Notes under the pieces: model-generated
The model's database searches: none
The model's input: only the letters and a program-made list of their open reading frames with translations
Told to the model about the DNA's origin: nothing
Position numbers and translations under genes: made by a program
IMG/VR virus record: IMGVR_UViG_3300028197_000068
Span: 1-35,512 of that record
DNA from: a virus
Strand: one strand, 5' to 3'
DNA: 35,512 bases
In this document: in pieces, positions 7,698-16,756 of the stretch
Layout of the letters: every line of letters starts with the position of its first letter
Numbering within the stretch: position 1 is the first letter of the stretch

Positions 7698-9731
7698 CTA
7701 TTCTCTGTATATTCCTGTATAAATATCTTCATTGGCTCCTTCTGTGAACCATTCGGGTCCTCGATACATCTGTCCATCTTTCCCTGTTATGTCTCTTAAA
7801 TTGCCTCCTATGACATCATAATCAACTGGTTTTAGTCCTTTGTGGAATTTTCTAGCTATAGCGTTAGCGATAATTAATGCGCTATATCTATCTTTTCTTA
7901 GTCTTCCTCTTTTTCCTTGCTGTAATTTGATTTCTGGAGTATCCCATCTATCTCTAGCGTTGGGTCCTTGACTAGTCTGAGACATAACAATTGTCGTTAA
8001 TTCATTTTTAAGTTCTTCTATTTCCATAATACATTCACTTAAATTGTCGTGTAAATTATCAAGCTCTGAATCTAATATATCTTGACCTTCTTGATCCAAA
8101 GCTAATCCCAAAGTAAGATTATCAAATCTTGGAAACAACAAAAGTTTATCTTCTAGGTCTTTTCTTAATCCATGATTTGCAAAAGCTGTCCATTCTGCTC
8201 TAGCAAATTGCACCAATTCTAAAATATGTAAACCTGGTTGAGCGTCTGTATCTTTACTTTTGCTTTTATTATAATCGATAATAGGCCATATCAAATTTTC
8301 TCCATCTTGTAATTTAGAAGGATCATGTAAACCCTCTTCTATCGCTACTCCACCTCCCTGAGCATCCATACCTATAGTGGCTGGAGGAAAGGTCTTCATC
8401 AAATCACGAATTTTACGAACACAAAATCCATAAAAATCATGTTCTTCGACCAAACCTCTTTTTTGTCTAGCTTTAAAATTACCCCTATTTGTAGTCCACG
8501 AATATACTACTCGATTATGGTCTGGATGTATTTCTAAAATAATTATACTAAAATTGTCTTTTTCACTAGCTGGATCAATTCCATACACATATTGATTATT
8601 TGTATTTCCTTTTACCACTGCATCAAAAACAATTTCTCTTTCACCTATCTTTATAGGATTTTTTTCTGAAACAACACAGCCTTCTATCAAACTTCTCTTA
8701 AAGAACCCTTCGCTGTCTGTAACAAAACAAGCTGCGTATTCCATATTATAAATCGCTGTGTGAATAGTGGCTTTTGCCCTAGCTACTTGTTTATCATCCA
8801 TAAAACCTTTAGGTATAAGTTCATAGGGAATTCTTATAATGCTATAATCTTGCCAATTAAAATTATCAGGAACTTCTCCTTGAAATAATTCTTGCAACTT
8901 TTCTATATCTCCCTTACTTTCCACGATACCCTTATAGCGATTCCAATATTTTGAGAAGTGCTTAAAGCCATAGTCTGCTGTTCCAGAAATAATCGCTTGA
9001 TTACCCATTTTAGTATGCAAGGTTTCTAAATCTTCATTCCATAAGCCTGCCTCTTTCAAAGCTTTCTTTTTAGCTTGCTCCTTTACATTTTCTATAGGCG
9101 TAGCACTAACAGCCGCGAAGCCAGCAACAACAGTTTCATAAATATCAGGACTGATAGAAGCAAATTCGTCAGCAATAATAATATGAGCTCTTAAGCCTCT
9201 AATTTTAGAACCATCACCCATAGGTATTGCTATAGCCCAGCTGTCGCCTAGTCTCATTGTACATCTATCGACATCTCTTCTTGGTCCGTCATCATTACCA
9301 GAAAATATACTTCTAAGTACTGGACTAGTTCTCCATATGGTTTCCATATACTCAAAAATAATTTTACTCTGTCTAAAAGCTGCACCTACGATAACAATCT
9401 TAGTACCTGGATAAAACATGCACCTTAACACAGAATATAGAGCCAAAAGAAAGGATTTACCCCAACCACGACTAGCTATATACATAGGGAACGGTCTTAA
9501 CGAAAATTCTTGGAGAATCATCATCTGTATTGGATGTAACTCAATATTGAATAACAATTTACAAGTAGAACCAACGTATTCAGGATCCCTCATTAATCTC
9601 ATCAGATGTAAATCAGGATTCTCTATTTCTTTTTCTGTTCGATGAATTAATGGATTGTTAGGTATCTGTAATTTTGTTAAATCCCCTAACCCTAACCACG
9701 CACCATCAAACTCTATATTGTTATTACTCAT
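7698..9731 (-). CDS. Terminase large subunit
   Basis: The 677-aa protein carries a Walker A motif SRGWGKS at residues 87-93 and a Walker B HIIIADEF at 183-190, the DNA-packaging ATPase core. The C-terminal nuclease half shows acidic clusters in GIDPASEKDNFSIIIL and GMDAQGGGVAIEEGL, with DRYSALIIANAIARK near the end, matching the RNase H-like terminase nuclease. It cuts concatemers and pumps DNA through the portal. The start overlaps the upstream gene by eight bases, implying translational coupling. Confidence 0.95.
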   Translation of the reverse strand: MSNNNIEFDGAWLGLGDLTKLQIPNNPLIHRTEKEIENPDLHLMRLMRDPEYVGSTCKLLFNIELHPIQMMILQEFSLRPFPMYIASRGWGKSFLLALYSVLRCMFYPGTKIVIVGAAFRQSKIIFEYMETIWRTSPVLRSIFSGNDDGPRRDVDRCTMRLGDSWAIAIPMGDGSKIRGLRAHIIIADEFASISPDIYETVVAGFAAVSATPIENVKEQAKKKALKEAGLWNEDLETLHTKMGNQAIISGTADYGFKHFSKYWNRYKGIVESKGDIEKLQELFQGEVPDNFNWQDYSIIRIPYELIPKGFMDDKQVARAKATIHTAIYNMEYAACFVTDSEGFFKRSLIEGCVVSEKNPIKIGEREIVFDAVVKGNTNNQYVYGIDPASEKDNFSIIILEIHPDHNRVVYSWTTNRGNFKARQKRGLVEEHDFYGFCVRKIRDLMKTFPPATIGMDAQGGGVAIEEGLHDPSKLQDGENLIWPIIDYNKSKSKDTDAQPGLHILELVQFARAEWTAFANHGLRKDLEDKLLLFPRFDNLTLGLALDQEGQDILDSELDNLHDNLSECIMEIEELKNELTTIVMSQTSQGPNARDRWDTPEIKLQQGKRGRLRKDRYSALIIANAIARKFHKGLKPVDYDVIGGNLRDITGKDGQMYRGPEWFTEGANEDIYTGIYRE

Positions 9732-10305
9732 TCTCTTTAGCTTTTTTAGCCAACATTCTTCGAGACTTAGAGATAGACCTATTAACCATCATCTTAGCTA
9801 CAGTCCTAACGAAAGGAAGTTTTCGTTTAGAGCTTTCTTCTTCTAGCCAGGACAATATCGTATCCATATTATTCTCACACCAATCTGGACCTTCTGTATT
9901 CATTTGAATAGCATGTCTTCGACAGCTACAATTAGGAGTACTTTTAATTCCCATAGTGCTAATCATTCCAGACAGAATACTGCCAGGGCCATCAGGATTT
10001 TCTTCCAGAGTTTTCGGAAACATCGATCTCAGCTTTACTGCTGGATCATCACCTAACTCTGCTTTAAATCTGCCGTGAATAAAACTTTTAGTATAATCAC
10101 CGGCTTTATCGTATTCGTCGCCCTGCAATAGCAGTATCCTTCCGGGAATATGTCCTACTGCTGCGAATACTGTTCTGTCAGTAGGATTATCAATATAATT
10201 AACGTACAATCTTTCTAATATCAAAGGTGGTGGATATTCAACTTTATTTGTTTGAGGATGTGTTTGAGGAGGGGGCTGTATAGTAATAGCTGTATCAAGT
10301 TCCAT
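9724..10305 (-). CDS. Cys-motif protein next to terminase (193 aa, unknown function)
   Basis: The function is not recognised. The C-terminal half carries NCSCRRHAIQMNTEG, then PDWCENNMDTILSWLEEE, a compact Cys-x-Cys plus distal Cys pattern suggesting a small zinc site followed by helices. The N-terminus is Pro-rich (QPPPQTHPQTNK), then LILERLYVNYIDNP and a beta region. Overlaps with both neighbours show it belongs to the packaging operon, so a terminase accessory or DNA-binding role is possible; this is inference from position. Confidence 0.75.
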   Translation of the reverse strand: MELDTAITIQPPPQTHPQTNKVEYPPPLILERLYVNYIDNPTDRTVFAAVGHIPGRILLLQGDEYDKAGDYTKSFIHGRFKAELGDDPAVKLRSMFPKTLEENPDGPGSILSGMISTMGIKSTPNCSCRRHAIQMNTEGPDWCENNMDTILSWLEEESSKRKLPFVRTVAKMMVNRSISKSRRMLAKKAKENE

Positions 10306-10801
10306 TTTCTGTCTCCTTGTCGTTATTATTCTTTAAATTATGTTCTAGGTAAAAAACTCTTCTAAAAATATATTCCGCAATTTGTTCAGCGTTACTGGAC
10401 GAACCACAAAACATTACATTTATTCCATATTTTATATTCCAATCTAATATATTCTTTAATAAAAAATTGGGTGTGATTCTGCTTTTATCCCAAAGTCTTT
10501 TTGGTAAAGAAGAACCTATAGGATATGATAATACTTTATCCATATTAAATTCTAATAATAAAAATGAATATTTACACCGCCCCAATCTTTCTAAAGCATT
10601 CGAAAATCTAGATTCTACGATATTATTAGCGATCTCAGAAATACTCTTTTTCCTCTCAATAGTAAATATGTCTTCGAATCCCTCTATAGAATAATCCCCA
10701 GTGTCTAGCTTTCTATTAGCTACACTATGATGCTTGAAAGACCAGGGCTGCTGCTCTCTCGTATCTATTATAATTGTATAGTTAGGTTCGGCGTTTACCA
10801 T
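10295..10801 (-). CDS. ERCC4/XPF-type nuclease domain protein (168 aa)
   Basis: The N-terminal half contains IDTREQQPW at residues 12-20, LDTGDYSIEG at 32-41 and TIERKKS at 47-53. Together these are the catalytic signature of ERCC4/XPF nucleases (GD, then ERK). It is a stand-alone nuclease domain without helicase or helix-hairpin-helix part. Such phage proteins are thought to act on branched or single-stranded DNA junctions during replication or packaging. The start lies within the end of the HNH gene (20-base overlap), so the nuclease genes are co-translated. Confidence 0.88.
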   Translation of the reverse strand: MVNAEPNYTIIIDTREQQPWSFKHHSVANRKLDTGDYSIEGFEDIFTIERKKSISEIANNIVESRFSNALERLGRCKYSFLLLEFNMDKVLSYPIGSSLPKRLWDKSRITPNFLLKNILDWNIKYGINVMFCGSSSNAEQIAEYIFRRVFYLEHNLKNNNDKETENGT

Positions 10802-11063
10802 TTTTTTCTTCTGTCGCTAATTTCAATAAAACAGCTTCATAATAACTTTCATTTCCAGTAATTATTTTATGATGAGTCCTACATAAAGTAATACCGTTAT
10901 TAACTTCATATCTTAACCCAGGAAAATTTGCCCAAGTTTTAATATGGTGAGCGTTCAAATATTTGCTGACTGTACACCCAGGCCATTGACACTTCCACTT
11001 GTCTCTAGCGTATACTTTTTGTCTCCATTGTTTATATATAGGATCGTCATAATTACGTTTCAT
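10782..11063 (-). CDS. HNH endonuclease (93 aa)
   Basis: A single HNH domain fills the protein: structural Cys pair in CQWPGC, catalytic LNAHHIKTWANFP, Asn in YEVNNGITLC, and the closing CRTHH. The size and position beside the terminase match HNH proteins that help terminase cut at cos sites in HK97-like phages. A homing endonuclease is an alternative, but no intron is evident. Overlaps both neighbours by 11 and 20 bases. Confidence 0.9.
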   Translation of the reverse strand: MKRNYDDPIYKQWRQKVYARDKWKCQWPGCTVSKYLNAHHIKTWANFPGLRYEVNNGITLCRTHHKIITGNESYYEAVLLKLATEEKNGKRRT

Positions 11064-12057
11064 GTATTATATTACTCTTATTTATGTCATGATCAACCAT
11101 ATCCGCCACTAATTCTTCAAAATTAATTTTAGGCTTCCATCCTAAAATCTTATAAGCTTTTTGATTACTACCTAAAAGATAGTCAACTTCTGCTGGTCTA
11201 TACAGAGAAGGATCAATTTGAATATGATTTTTATAGTCAAGATCTACTCTTTCAAAAGCAGCCTTAACAAAATCTAATACGCTACAAGTCCTTCCTGTGC
11301 AAATAACAAAATCATCAGGACTATCTAATTGTAACATCATATACATAGCTTCTACATAGTCCTTAGCATGACCCCAATCTCTATAAGCATTTAAATTACC
11401 TAGTTTTAATGGATCTTTTATTTTATTATTAATAAGATTAGATATATATTTAGTAATTTTTCTAGTAACAAAATTCTCACCACGACGAGGACTTTCATGA
11501 TTAAATAGGATTCCACTACAACAAAATATTCCATATGCATCTCTATAAATTTGAATCATTCTGTGACTAGCTAATTTAGAAACACCATATGGACTTTGTG
11601 GTAATAGTTCTGTATTTTCATCTTGATACTTATTTCCAGTAATTTTATCTACCGTATGATTTCTACCAAACATTTCGCTGGTACTAGCTTGATAAAATTT
11701 TGTATGCATCGATGTGCTTCTTATAGCTTCTAATATATTAACGACTCCAACTGTATTAATCTCAATAGAAGTAGTAGGCTGCTTAAAACTAGTTTGCACA
11801 TGACTCTGAGCCGCAAGATTATAAAACTCGTCTGGCTGATATTTATCAATTAATCTAAAAACATTTGCTGGATCAGTCAAATCAAATTCTTCCAAACTAA
11901 AACTACTATGATCTAAAATCTCAGAAACTCTAGAAAAATCTCCAGTACTCGTTCTTCTATGTAGTCCAACAACCCTATATCCTTTTTCTAACAAAAGCTC
12001 TGCTAGATAAGATCCGTCTTGTCCTGTTACTCCTGTAATTAATGCTAATTTATTCAT
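11053..12057 (-). CDS. gmd: GDP-mannose 4,6-dehydratase
   Basis: A short-chain dehydrogenase of the extended class: NAD(P)-binding GVTGQDGSYLAE at residues 9-20, catalytic STSEMFG at 125-131, and YGVSKLA with Tyr157/Lys161. Length 334 aa, close to bacterial Gmd. It converts GDP-mannose to GDP-4-keto-6-deoxymannose, the precursor of GDP-L-fucose and other 6-deoxy sugars. It is embedded in the packaging operon between probable small terminase and HNH genes, overlapping both, an unusual site for a sugar gene. The partner epimerase-reductase is encoded 2 kb away on the other strand. Confidence 0.95.
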   Translation of the reverse strand: MNKLALITGVTGQDGSYLAELLLEKGYRVVGLHRRTSTGDFSRVSEILDHSSFSLEEFDLTDPANVFRLIDKYQPDEFYNLAAQSHVQTSFKQPTTSIEINTVGVVNILEAIRSTSMHTKFYQASTSEMFGRNHTVDKITGNKYQDENTELLPQSPYGVSKLASHRMIQIYRDAYGIFCCSGILFNHESPRRGENFVTRKITKYISNLINNKIKDPLKLGNLNAYRDWGHAKDYVEAMYMMLQLDSPDDFVICTGRTCSVLDFVKAAFERVDLDYKNHIQIDPSLYRPAEVDYLLGSNQKAYKILGWKPKINFEELVADMVDHDINKSNIIHET

Positions 12058-12877
12058 TGTCTTTAACCACTGTTTCTGGTGTTAGAAAAGGTCGATCTAT
12101 TTTCTTGTCCTCATATGTATGATAATCCTGTAAAACATCTTTAACTTTGTCTGTAGCTAATTTAAGAATCTCCATCTCTTTACCTTCTTTTTCTCTAATT
12201 TCCTCATCTTCAAGCATTCTAATTAATCCTACCCAACTGCTTTTCCCATCTTCAATTCTTTTGATTCTTTGTTCTCTTGTCGCTTTAAGATCCTTACTTA
12301 TTTTTTGTTGCTCATTTAAAAGTTTGGTATATTCATTAGTGTAATTAGCTATACTGTTTCTAGCAAAACTTAATTGAGTCTCTAAATTAGCCAATCTTGG
12401 AACATCTCTGTCATCATCACTTTTTTCGTACTCTAAGTCTACTTGTTTTTGTAGTTTTTCCGTTTCTATAATATGTCTTTTCCTATCCTTCATACTTCTA
12501 TTAATTAAAATATCTATTGTAATAAATTGTTTAATTTGAAGCTCTTCCGCTGGCAAAACATCTTCCCTGAACTGCTTTATTAATCCTATCCAAGTTTCTT
12601 CAAAATATTCTAATTCTCCACTAGTTTCATCAAACTGTTTTTTTATCTCTGGCCAAAATGTTTTGAAATATAACTTTTGTTTTAAACTCTGTTTATCATC
12701 AGTATTAAGAATGGTTCTTGGATTTTCTTTAATATATTTTTCTATAGGAGCTTTATTCCTGTTTAAAGATTCAGCTATTTCTAATATAGACAAATTTTCA
12801 TAATTGTCTTTAATGAATTTCTGTTCCTCTAAACTTAATTGCCCTCGTTTTTTTCTTCTGCTATGTGCTTTGTCCAT
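12050..12877 (-). CDS. Probable terminase small subunit (HTH plus coiled coil, 275 aa)
   Basis: The N-terminus has a basic arm and a helix-turn-helix-like segment (KFIKDNYENLSILEIAESLN, residues about 20-39), followed by long charged helices predicted as coiled coil (residues 110-230). A DNA-binding N-terminus plus oligomerising helices is the usual plan of small terminases, which recognise packaging sites. It is in the packaging operon upstream of the large subunit. No sequence signature makes this certain; a different DNA-binding protein is possible. Confidence 0.6.
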   Translation of the reverse strand: MDKAHSRRKKRGQLSLEEQKFIKDNYENLSILEIAESLNRNKAPIEKYIKENPRTILNTDDKQSLKQKLYFKTFWPEIKKQFDETSGELEYFEETWIGLIKQFREDVLPAEELQIKQFITIDILINRSMKDRKRHIIETEKLQKQVDLEYEKSDDDRDVPRLANLETQLSFARNSIANYTNEYTKLLNEQQKISKDLKATREQRIKRIEDGKSSWVGLIRMLEDEEIREKEGKEMEILKLATDKVKDVLQDYHTYEDKKIDRPFLTPETVVKDNE

Positions 12878-13530
12878 TGATTATTTTCCATTAATTTTAA
12901 TATATATTTCTGCAATTTAATTAATTGACTTTTAGGAATTTTAACTCCATGTTTTAATTTTAAGTAATTCTCTCTAAATTCTGACTCAATATTATTATCT
13001 AAAAAATTAATAATTTCTTGATTTTGAATAAAATCCAAAGAAGCTGAAGGGTCGCAAAATATATTCTGATCCTCAATATATTTAGGTTGTACTATATTCT
13101 TTTTATTTTCATTTCGTTTTGACCAAGAAGAATATAACTGACAGCTGTATTTATCATCGTATTTTTCACATTCATTATCTGACTTTTTACATAGTTTGTC
13201 GTAAAACTCGCATTTCAGACAGGGCTTATCAGGACGTTGATAATTATTCCTCTTGTAATTAAAAAGTCTATTGCGTACATGAGTCCACAGGAAGTTCTCT
13301 AACGGCCTGCTATTATCATACTTCTCCAGACCCTCCAAAGCAAAGATAGCAGCTTGTTGCTTCATGTCGTCGAAACTGTGGTATGCAAATTTAAACTTGT
13401 GAGCCAATCTCCTGCTAATGTTATCTAAAACCAAAAGAAATTCTTTTTCACTAACATTTTTGTTAAATTTTTGCTTACTTATTTTCGTCTTCGGTATTTT
13501 CGGTGTTTTCTTCTTCAAGTTCTTCTTCAT
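12835..13530 (-). CDS. Sigma-70-like transcription factor with Cys cluster (231 aa)
   Basis: Residues about 35-95 resemble sigma region 2: RRLAHKFKFAYHSFDDMKQQ, then AIFALEGLEKYDNSRPLENF and LWTHVRNRLFNYKRN, the pattern for -10 recognition and core binding. It is followed by a Cys cluster (CLKCEFYDKLC, then CEKYDDKYSC) that could bind zinc. A plausible role is a phage late sigma factor (like T4 gp55) for the capsid genes. The annotated ATG at 13530 lies 56 bases inside the preceding gene and lacks a good ribosome site; a start further in, or coupling, is possible. Confidence 0.65.
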   Translation of the reverse strand: MKKNLKKKTPKIPKTKISKQKFNKNVSEKEFLLVLDNISRRLAHKFKFAYHSFDDMKQQAAIFALEGLEKYDNSRPLENFLWTHVRNRLFNYKRNNYQRPDKPCLKCEFYDKLCKKSDNECEKYDDKYSCQLYSSWSKRNENKKNIVQPKYIEDQNIFCDPSASLDFIQNQEIINFLDNNIESEFRENYLKLKHGVKIPKSQLIKLQKYILKLMENNQWTKHIAEEKNEGN

Positions 13531-13663
13531 GTAATAATTCTGCTATACTTTTTCCTTCTGGAAGTTTTAAGTCTTCTATTGAATCATCAGACAGCTCGCT
13601 GACTTTCAAACATGAATTTACAAATTCTGCTTTTCTTGTAGTTACTTTCAATTTATTTTTCAT
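13475..13663 (-). CDS. Small acidic protein of unknown function (62 aa)
   Basis: I chose the ATG at 13663 (MKNKLKVTT), preceded by AAGGAG five bases away; an upstream in-frame start has no site. The C-terminal third is almost entirely Glu/Asn/Thr (LLHEEELEEENTENTEDENK). The same DNA read in another frame gives the Lys-rich start of the sigma-like gene. It is the first gene of the minus-strand block and follows a minus-strand promoter. Confidence 0.65.
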   Translation of the reverse strand: MKNKLKVTTRKAEFVNSCLKVSELSDDSIEDLKLPEGKSIAELLHEEELEEENTENTEDENK

Positions 13664-13695
13664 CACAACTCCTTGCATAAACTTGTCAAAACAAT

Positions 13696-13726
13696 ATTAT
13701 ACTATTGTTTTTAGTATACCTGTCAA
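13696..13726 (-). promoter_or_regulatory. Minus-strand promoter for the packaging/head block
   Basis: TTGACA (minus strand, 13726-13721) and TATAAT (13701-13696) are separated by 19 bases, longer than ideal, upstream of the acidic-protein gene. A plus-strand -10-like TATATA lies in the same divergent spacer at about 13728. Confidence 0.5.
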
Positions 13727-13762
13727 TTATATAACACCAAAATACAAAAAAAGGAGCAAAAT

Positions 13763-14002
13763 ATGGCTACATACAAGAGATGGACAGCGACAGAAATAGA
13801 ATACATTAGGGAAAACCACACCTCTTTGCCCGATGAATATCTGGCTGCTAAGCTTAGTAAAATCACAGGATCAAATATTACTACTTCTATGATTAGAAGA
13901 CAAAGACGAAAGCTAAAGCTTACTAAAAGTAGAGGAAGGCCCCCTATTAATTTGCAAAAAGAAAACAGTGAAGAAGTAATTAGCACCAGCTCAGTAGATT
14001 AG
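13763..14002 (+). CDS. Small HTH/Myb-like DNA-binding protein (79 aa)
   Basis: Begins after AAGGAG. The segment KRWTATEIEYIRENHTSL, then PDEYLAAKLSKITGSNITTS and MIRRQRRKLKL, has the W-x-x-E-x-x-x-I pattern and helix spacing of Myb/SANT or GcrA-like single-domain DNA-binding proteins, followed by a basic GRPP AT-hook-like tail. It is divergent from the packaging block and heads the sugar operon, so it could regulate either; that is inferred. Confidence 0.7.
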   Translation: MATYKRWTATEIEYIRENHTSLPDEYLAAKLSKITGSNITTSMIRRQRRKLKLTKSRGRPPINLQKENSEEVISTSSVD

Positions 14003-14010
14003 GAGTATCT

Positions 14011-14937
14011 ATGAAATGCCTAGTAACAGGATCTAATGGATTCTTAGGAACTTTTGTAACAAAGGAGCTTGAAAAAAAATACAAGAAAGATATAGAAATA
14101 TTTTATCCTAGAAGCTATGAATATGATTTAATTGACCGTAATATGGTAGATGACATGTATGCTGAGTATAAGCCTAACGTTGTTATTCATTTAGCAGCAG
14201 AAGTGGGTGGAATTGGGGCTAATATGGAAAATCCAGGTCGTTTTTTCTATGCTAATGCTAGTATGGGTATTAATATGGTAGAAGGGGCTAGATTGAATAA
14301 TGTGGATAAGTTTATATTTGTAAGTACTGTATGTGGATATCCTAAATATGCTAACGCTCCTTTTCTAGAAGATGAGATGTGGGATGGATATCCTGAAGAA
14401 ACAAATGCTCCTTATGGAATAGCCAAAAAGGGAGTGATGGTAATGTTAGATGGATATTATAGACAGTACGGTTTAAAAAGTGCTACGTTAGTACCTACCA
14501 ATTTATATGGTCCTAACGATCATTTTGATCCTAAGATTAGTCATGTTATACCAGCTCTTATTAAGAAGTTTGTAGACGCAAAAGATAATAGGGAAAAAGT
14601 GGTCAATATATGGGGAGATGGAACAGCTACTAGGGAATTCTTGTATGTAGAAGATGCTGCTAGGGGAATAGTAGCAGCAGTAGATAAGGTGAATGTTCCT
14701 ACTCCTATTAATCTTGGTAGTGGTCATGAAATTAGTATTAATGATCTAGCTATAAAGATTAAAAATAATGTTGGATTTAAAGGAGATATACAATACGAAA
14801 CGAATAAACCAAACGGACAGCCTAGAAGGTTTTTAGACACTCAAAGAGCAAAAGATTTGCTTGAATGGAAAGCTAAAGTTTCGTTCGATGATGGCATTAG
14901 AAATACTGTCGAATGGTTTATGAAAAACAGGATTTAA
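14011..14937 (+). CDS. fcl: GDP-L-fucose synthase (epimerase-reductase)
   Basis: Nucleotide-binding GSNGFLGTF near residue 7, catalytic Ser in STVCGYP, and Tyr/Lys in YGIAKKG. LVPTNLYGPNDHFDP and HVIPALIKKF are characteristic of the GMER/WcaG family. Length 308 aa, typical. It turns GDP-4-keto-6-deoxymannose into GDP-L-fucose, directly following the Gmd step. AGGAG precedes the ATG, and the gene is packed against glmS (three-base gap). Confidence 0.93.
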   Translation: MKCLVTGSNGFLGTFVTKELEKKYKKDIEIFYPRSYEYDLIDRNMVDDMYAEYKPNVVIHLAAEVGGIGANMENPGRFFYANASMGINMVEGARLNNVDKFIFVSTVCGYPKYANAPFLEDEMWDGYPEETNAPYGIAKKGVMVMLDGYYRQYGLKSATLVPTNLYGPNDHFDPKISHVIPALIKKFVDAKDNREKVVNIWGDGTATREFLYVEDAARGIVAAVDKVNVPTPINLGSGHEISINDLAIKIKNNVGFKGDIQYETNKPNGQPRRFLDTQRAKDLLEWKAKVSFDDGIRNTVEWFMKNRI

Positions 14938-14940
14938 TAT

Positions 14941-16755
14941 ATGTGTGGAATAATAGCTTATAAAGGCAATAAAGATGCTATAGATATACTTAGTGATGGA
15001 TTATATAAATTAGAATATCGTGGATATGATAGTGTGGGGATATCTATTATAAATAACGATGGTAAACTAGAGACATATAAACAAGCTGGAAGTATAGAGG
15101 ATTTACTTGTCCCAGAAGGTAAAGTAAGTTCTATGGGTATAGGTCATACTAGATGGGCTACCCATGGAAAGGCTTGTGCCAGAAATTCTCATCCTCATGT
15201 TACAGAAGATAATACTCTTTCAATTGTACATAATGGTATTATAGAAAATTATGCAGAATTAAGGGAGGGATTAGCTGATAAATATAAAATAGTGTCTGAT
15301 ACGGACTCAGAGATTATGTTATATCTTATATATGATATAATGAAAGATGTGGGGAATTTGTTTGATAGTGTGAAGATTGCTGTAGAAAAAGTAATAGGTG
15401 CATATGCTATTGTCTTGATAAATACTAATGAACCAGATGTTATGGTGTGTGCTAAAAGAGGAAGCAGTCTTTGTATAGGTGTTAATGATAATGAATATTT
15501 TATTGCTAGTGATATCAATGCTTTTAGTAAGTATACTAATAATATCATTAATATAAAAGATGGATTTATTACAAAGATATCTGATCAAATAGAACATTAT
15601 GATTCTAATATAAAAGATGTAACACAATGTAATATAGAAAAAGTATATAATAATACATATAATATTTCTAAGAAAACTTGGTCGAGTTTTATGTTGAAAG
15701 AAATTTTTGAGCAGCCTTCTGCTGTGACAGATTGTCTTAAAGGAAGGGTTGATGGTTACAAGATTAAATTGGGTGGATTTGATAATACGGAAAATTTGTT
15801 TAAACGTGCTAGGAGAATTACTATATTAGGATGTGGTTCTAGCTGGCATGCGGCTTTATTAGGTAAATACTATATAGAGGAAATAGCAAATGTTCCAATC
15901 AATGTTGAATATGCTAGTGAGTTTAGATATAGAGACCCTGTCATAGACAACGGAGATATTATAATAGGTATATCGCAATCTGGTGAAACAGCAGACACTC
16001 TAGCTGCTTTGAAACTAGCTAAAGAAAAAGGTGCGATAACTGTTGGAATATGTAATACTGTTAATTCTGAATTAAGCAAGGTTACTGAGTTTGGTATGTA
16101 TACTCGATGTGGAATAGAAGTTGGAGTAGCTAGCACTAAGGCATTTATGAATCAATGTCTATGTCTATTAATGGTTTCACTATGGTTAGATCAAAATTTA
16201 AATCATAGTTCCAGATCTTTTCGTAAAGACATTATAGACAATATTAAGAATCTACCAGAGATTATTGCTCAGGCAGTTTGGAAAACACCTAACATTAGGG
16301 AGATTGCTGATAAATTTTCTTCTGCTAAGAATTTTTTATTTTTAGGCAGAAGATATAACTTTCCTATAGCTTTAGAGGGTGCTTTAAAACTAAAAGAAAT
16401 ATCTTATATTCATGCCGAGGGTTATCCGGCTGCGGAAATGAAACACGGGCCTATAGCATTGATAGATAAAAATATGCCTGTTGTGATTCTTGCTAATACG
16501 AAACAACAATACAATAAGATTCTTGCTAATAAAATGGAAATAGAGGCTAGGGATGGCCAAGTGATAGCAATTGTAAATAATATTAATAAGATGATGGTGG
16601 GGGCTTATGATATTCAGGTACCTGAGTGTCATGATATTTTAAGTCCTTTTGTCTCTATTATACCATTACAACTACTTGCTTTGTATGTTGCAGAAAATAG
16701 AGGTTGTAATGTTGATCGTCCTAGGAATTTAGCTAAAAGTGTAACGGTGGAATAA
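14941..16755 (+). CDS. glmS: Glutamine-fructose-6-phosphate aminotransferase (isomerizing)
   Basis: Full-length, 604 aa (E. coli 609). N-terminal glutaminase domain with the nucleophile Cys2 (MCGIIAYKGN), RGYDSVGI, HTRWATHG and SIVHNGIIENY. Two SIS sugar isomerase domains follow with GCGSSWHAALLG, GISQSGETADT and GVASTKAF, and the C-terminus LAKSVTVE is the diagnostic end of the family. It makes glucosamine-6-P from fructose-6-P and glutamine, the entry step to UDP-GlcNAc. All active-site landmarks are intact, so the phage enzyme is probably functional. Confidence 0.97.
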   Translation: MCGIIAYKGNKDAIDILSDGLYKLEYRGYDSVGISIINNDGKLETYKQAGSIEDLLVPEGKVSSMGIGHTRWATHGKACARNSHPHVTEDNTLSIVHNGIIENYAELREGLADKYKIVSDTDSEIMLYLIYDIMKDVGNLFDSVKIAVEKVIGAYAIVLINTNEPDVMVCAKRGSSLCIGVNDNEYFIASDINAFSKYTNNIINIKDGFITKISDQIEHYDSNIKDVTQCNIEKVYNNTYNISKKTWSSFMLKEIFEQPSAVTDCLKGRVDGYKIKLGGFDNTENLFKRARRITILGCGSSWHAALLGKYYIEEIANVPINVEYASEFRYRDPVIDNGDIIIGISQSGETADTLAALKLAKEKGAITVGICNTVNSELSKVTEFGMYTRCGIEVGVASTKAFMNQCLCLLMVSLWLDQNLNHSSRSFRKDIIDNIKNLPEIIAQAVWKTPNIREIADKFSSAKNFLFLGRRYNFPIALEGALKLKEISYIHAEGYPAAEMKHGPIALIDKNMPVVILANTKQQYNKILANKMEIEARDGQVIAIVNNINKMMVGAYDIQVPECHDILSPFVSIIPLQLLALYVAENRGCNVDRPRNLAKSVTVE

Positions 16756-16756
16756 A

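Noticed and set aside
13723-13986. 87-codon minus-strand hydrophobic frame opposite the HTH gene
   Set aside because: Antisense shadow; the plus-strand HTH gene has a good ribosome site and protein-like composition.
15249-15627. Two minus-strand frames inside glmS
   Set aside because: glmS is full-length with all family motifs; these are antisense artefacts.
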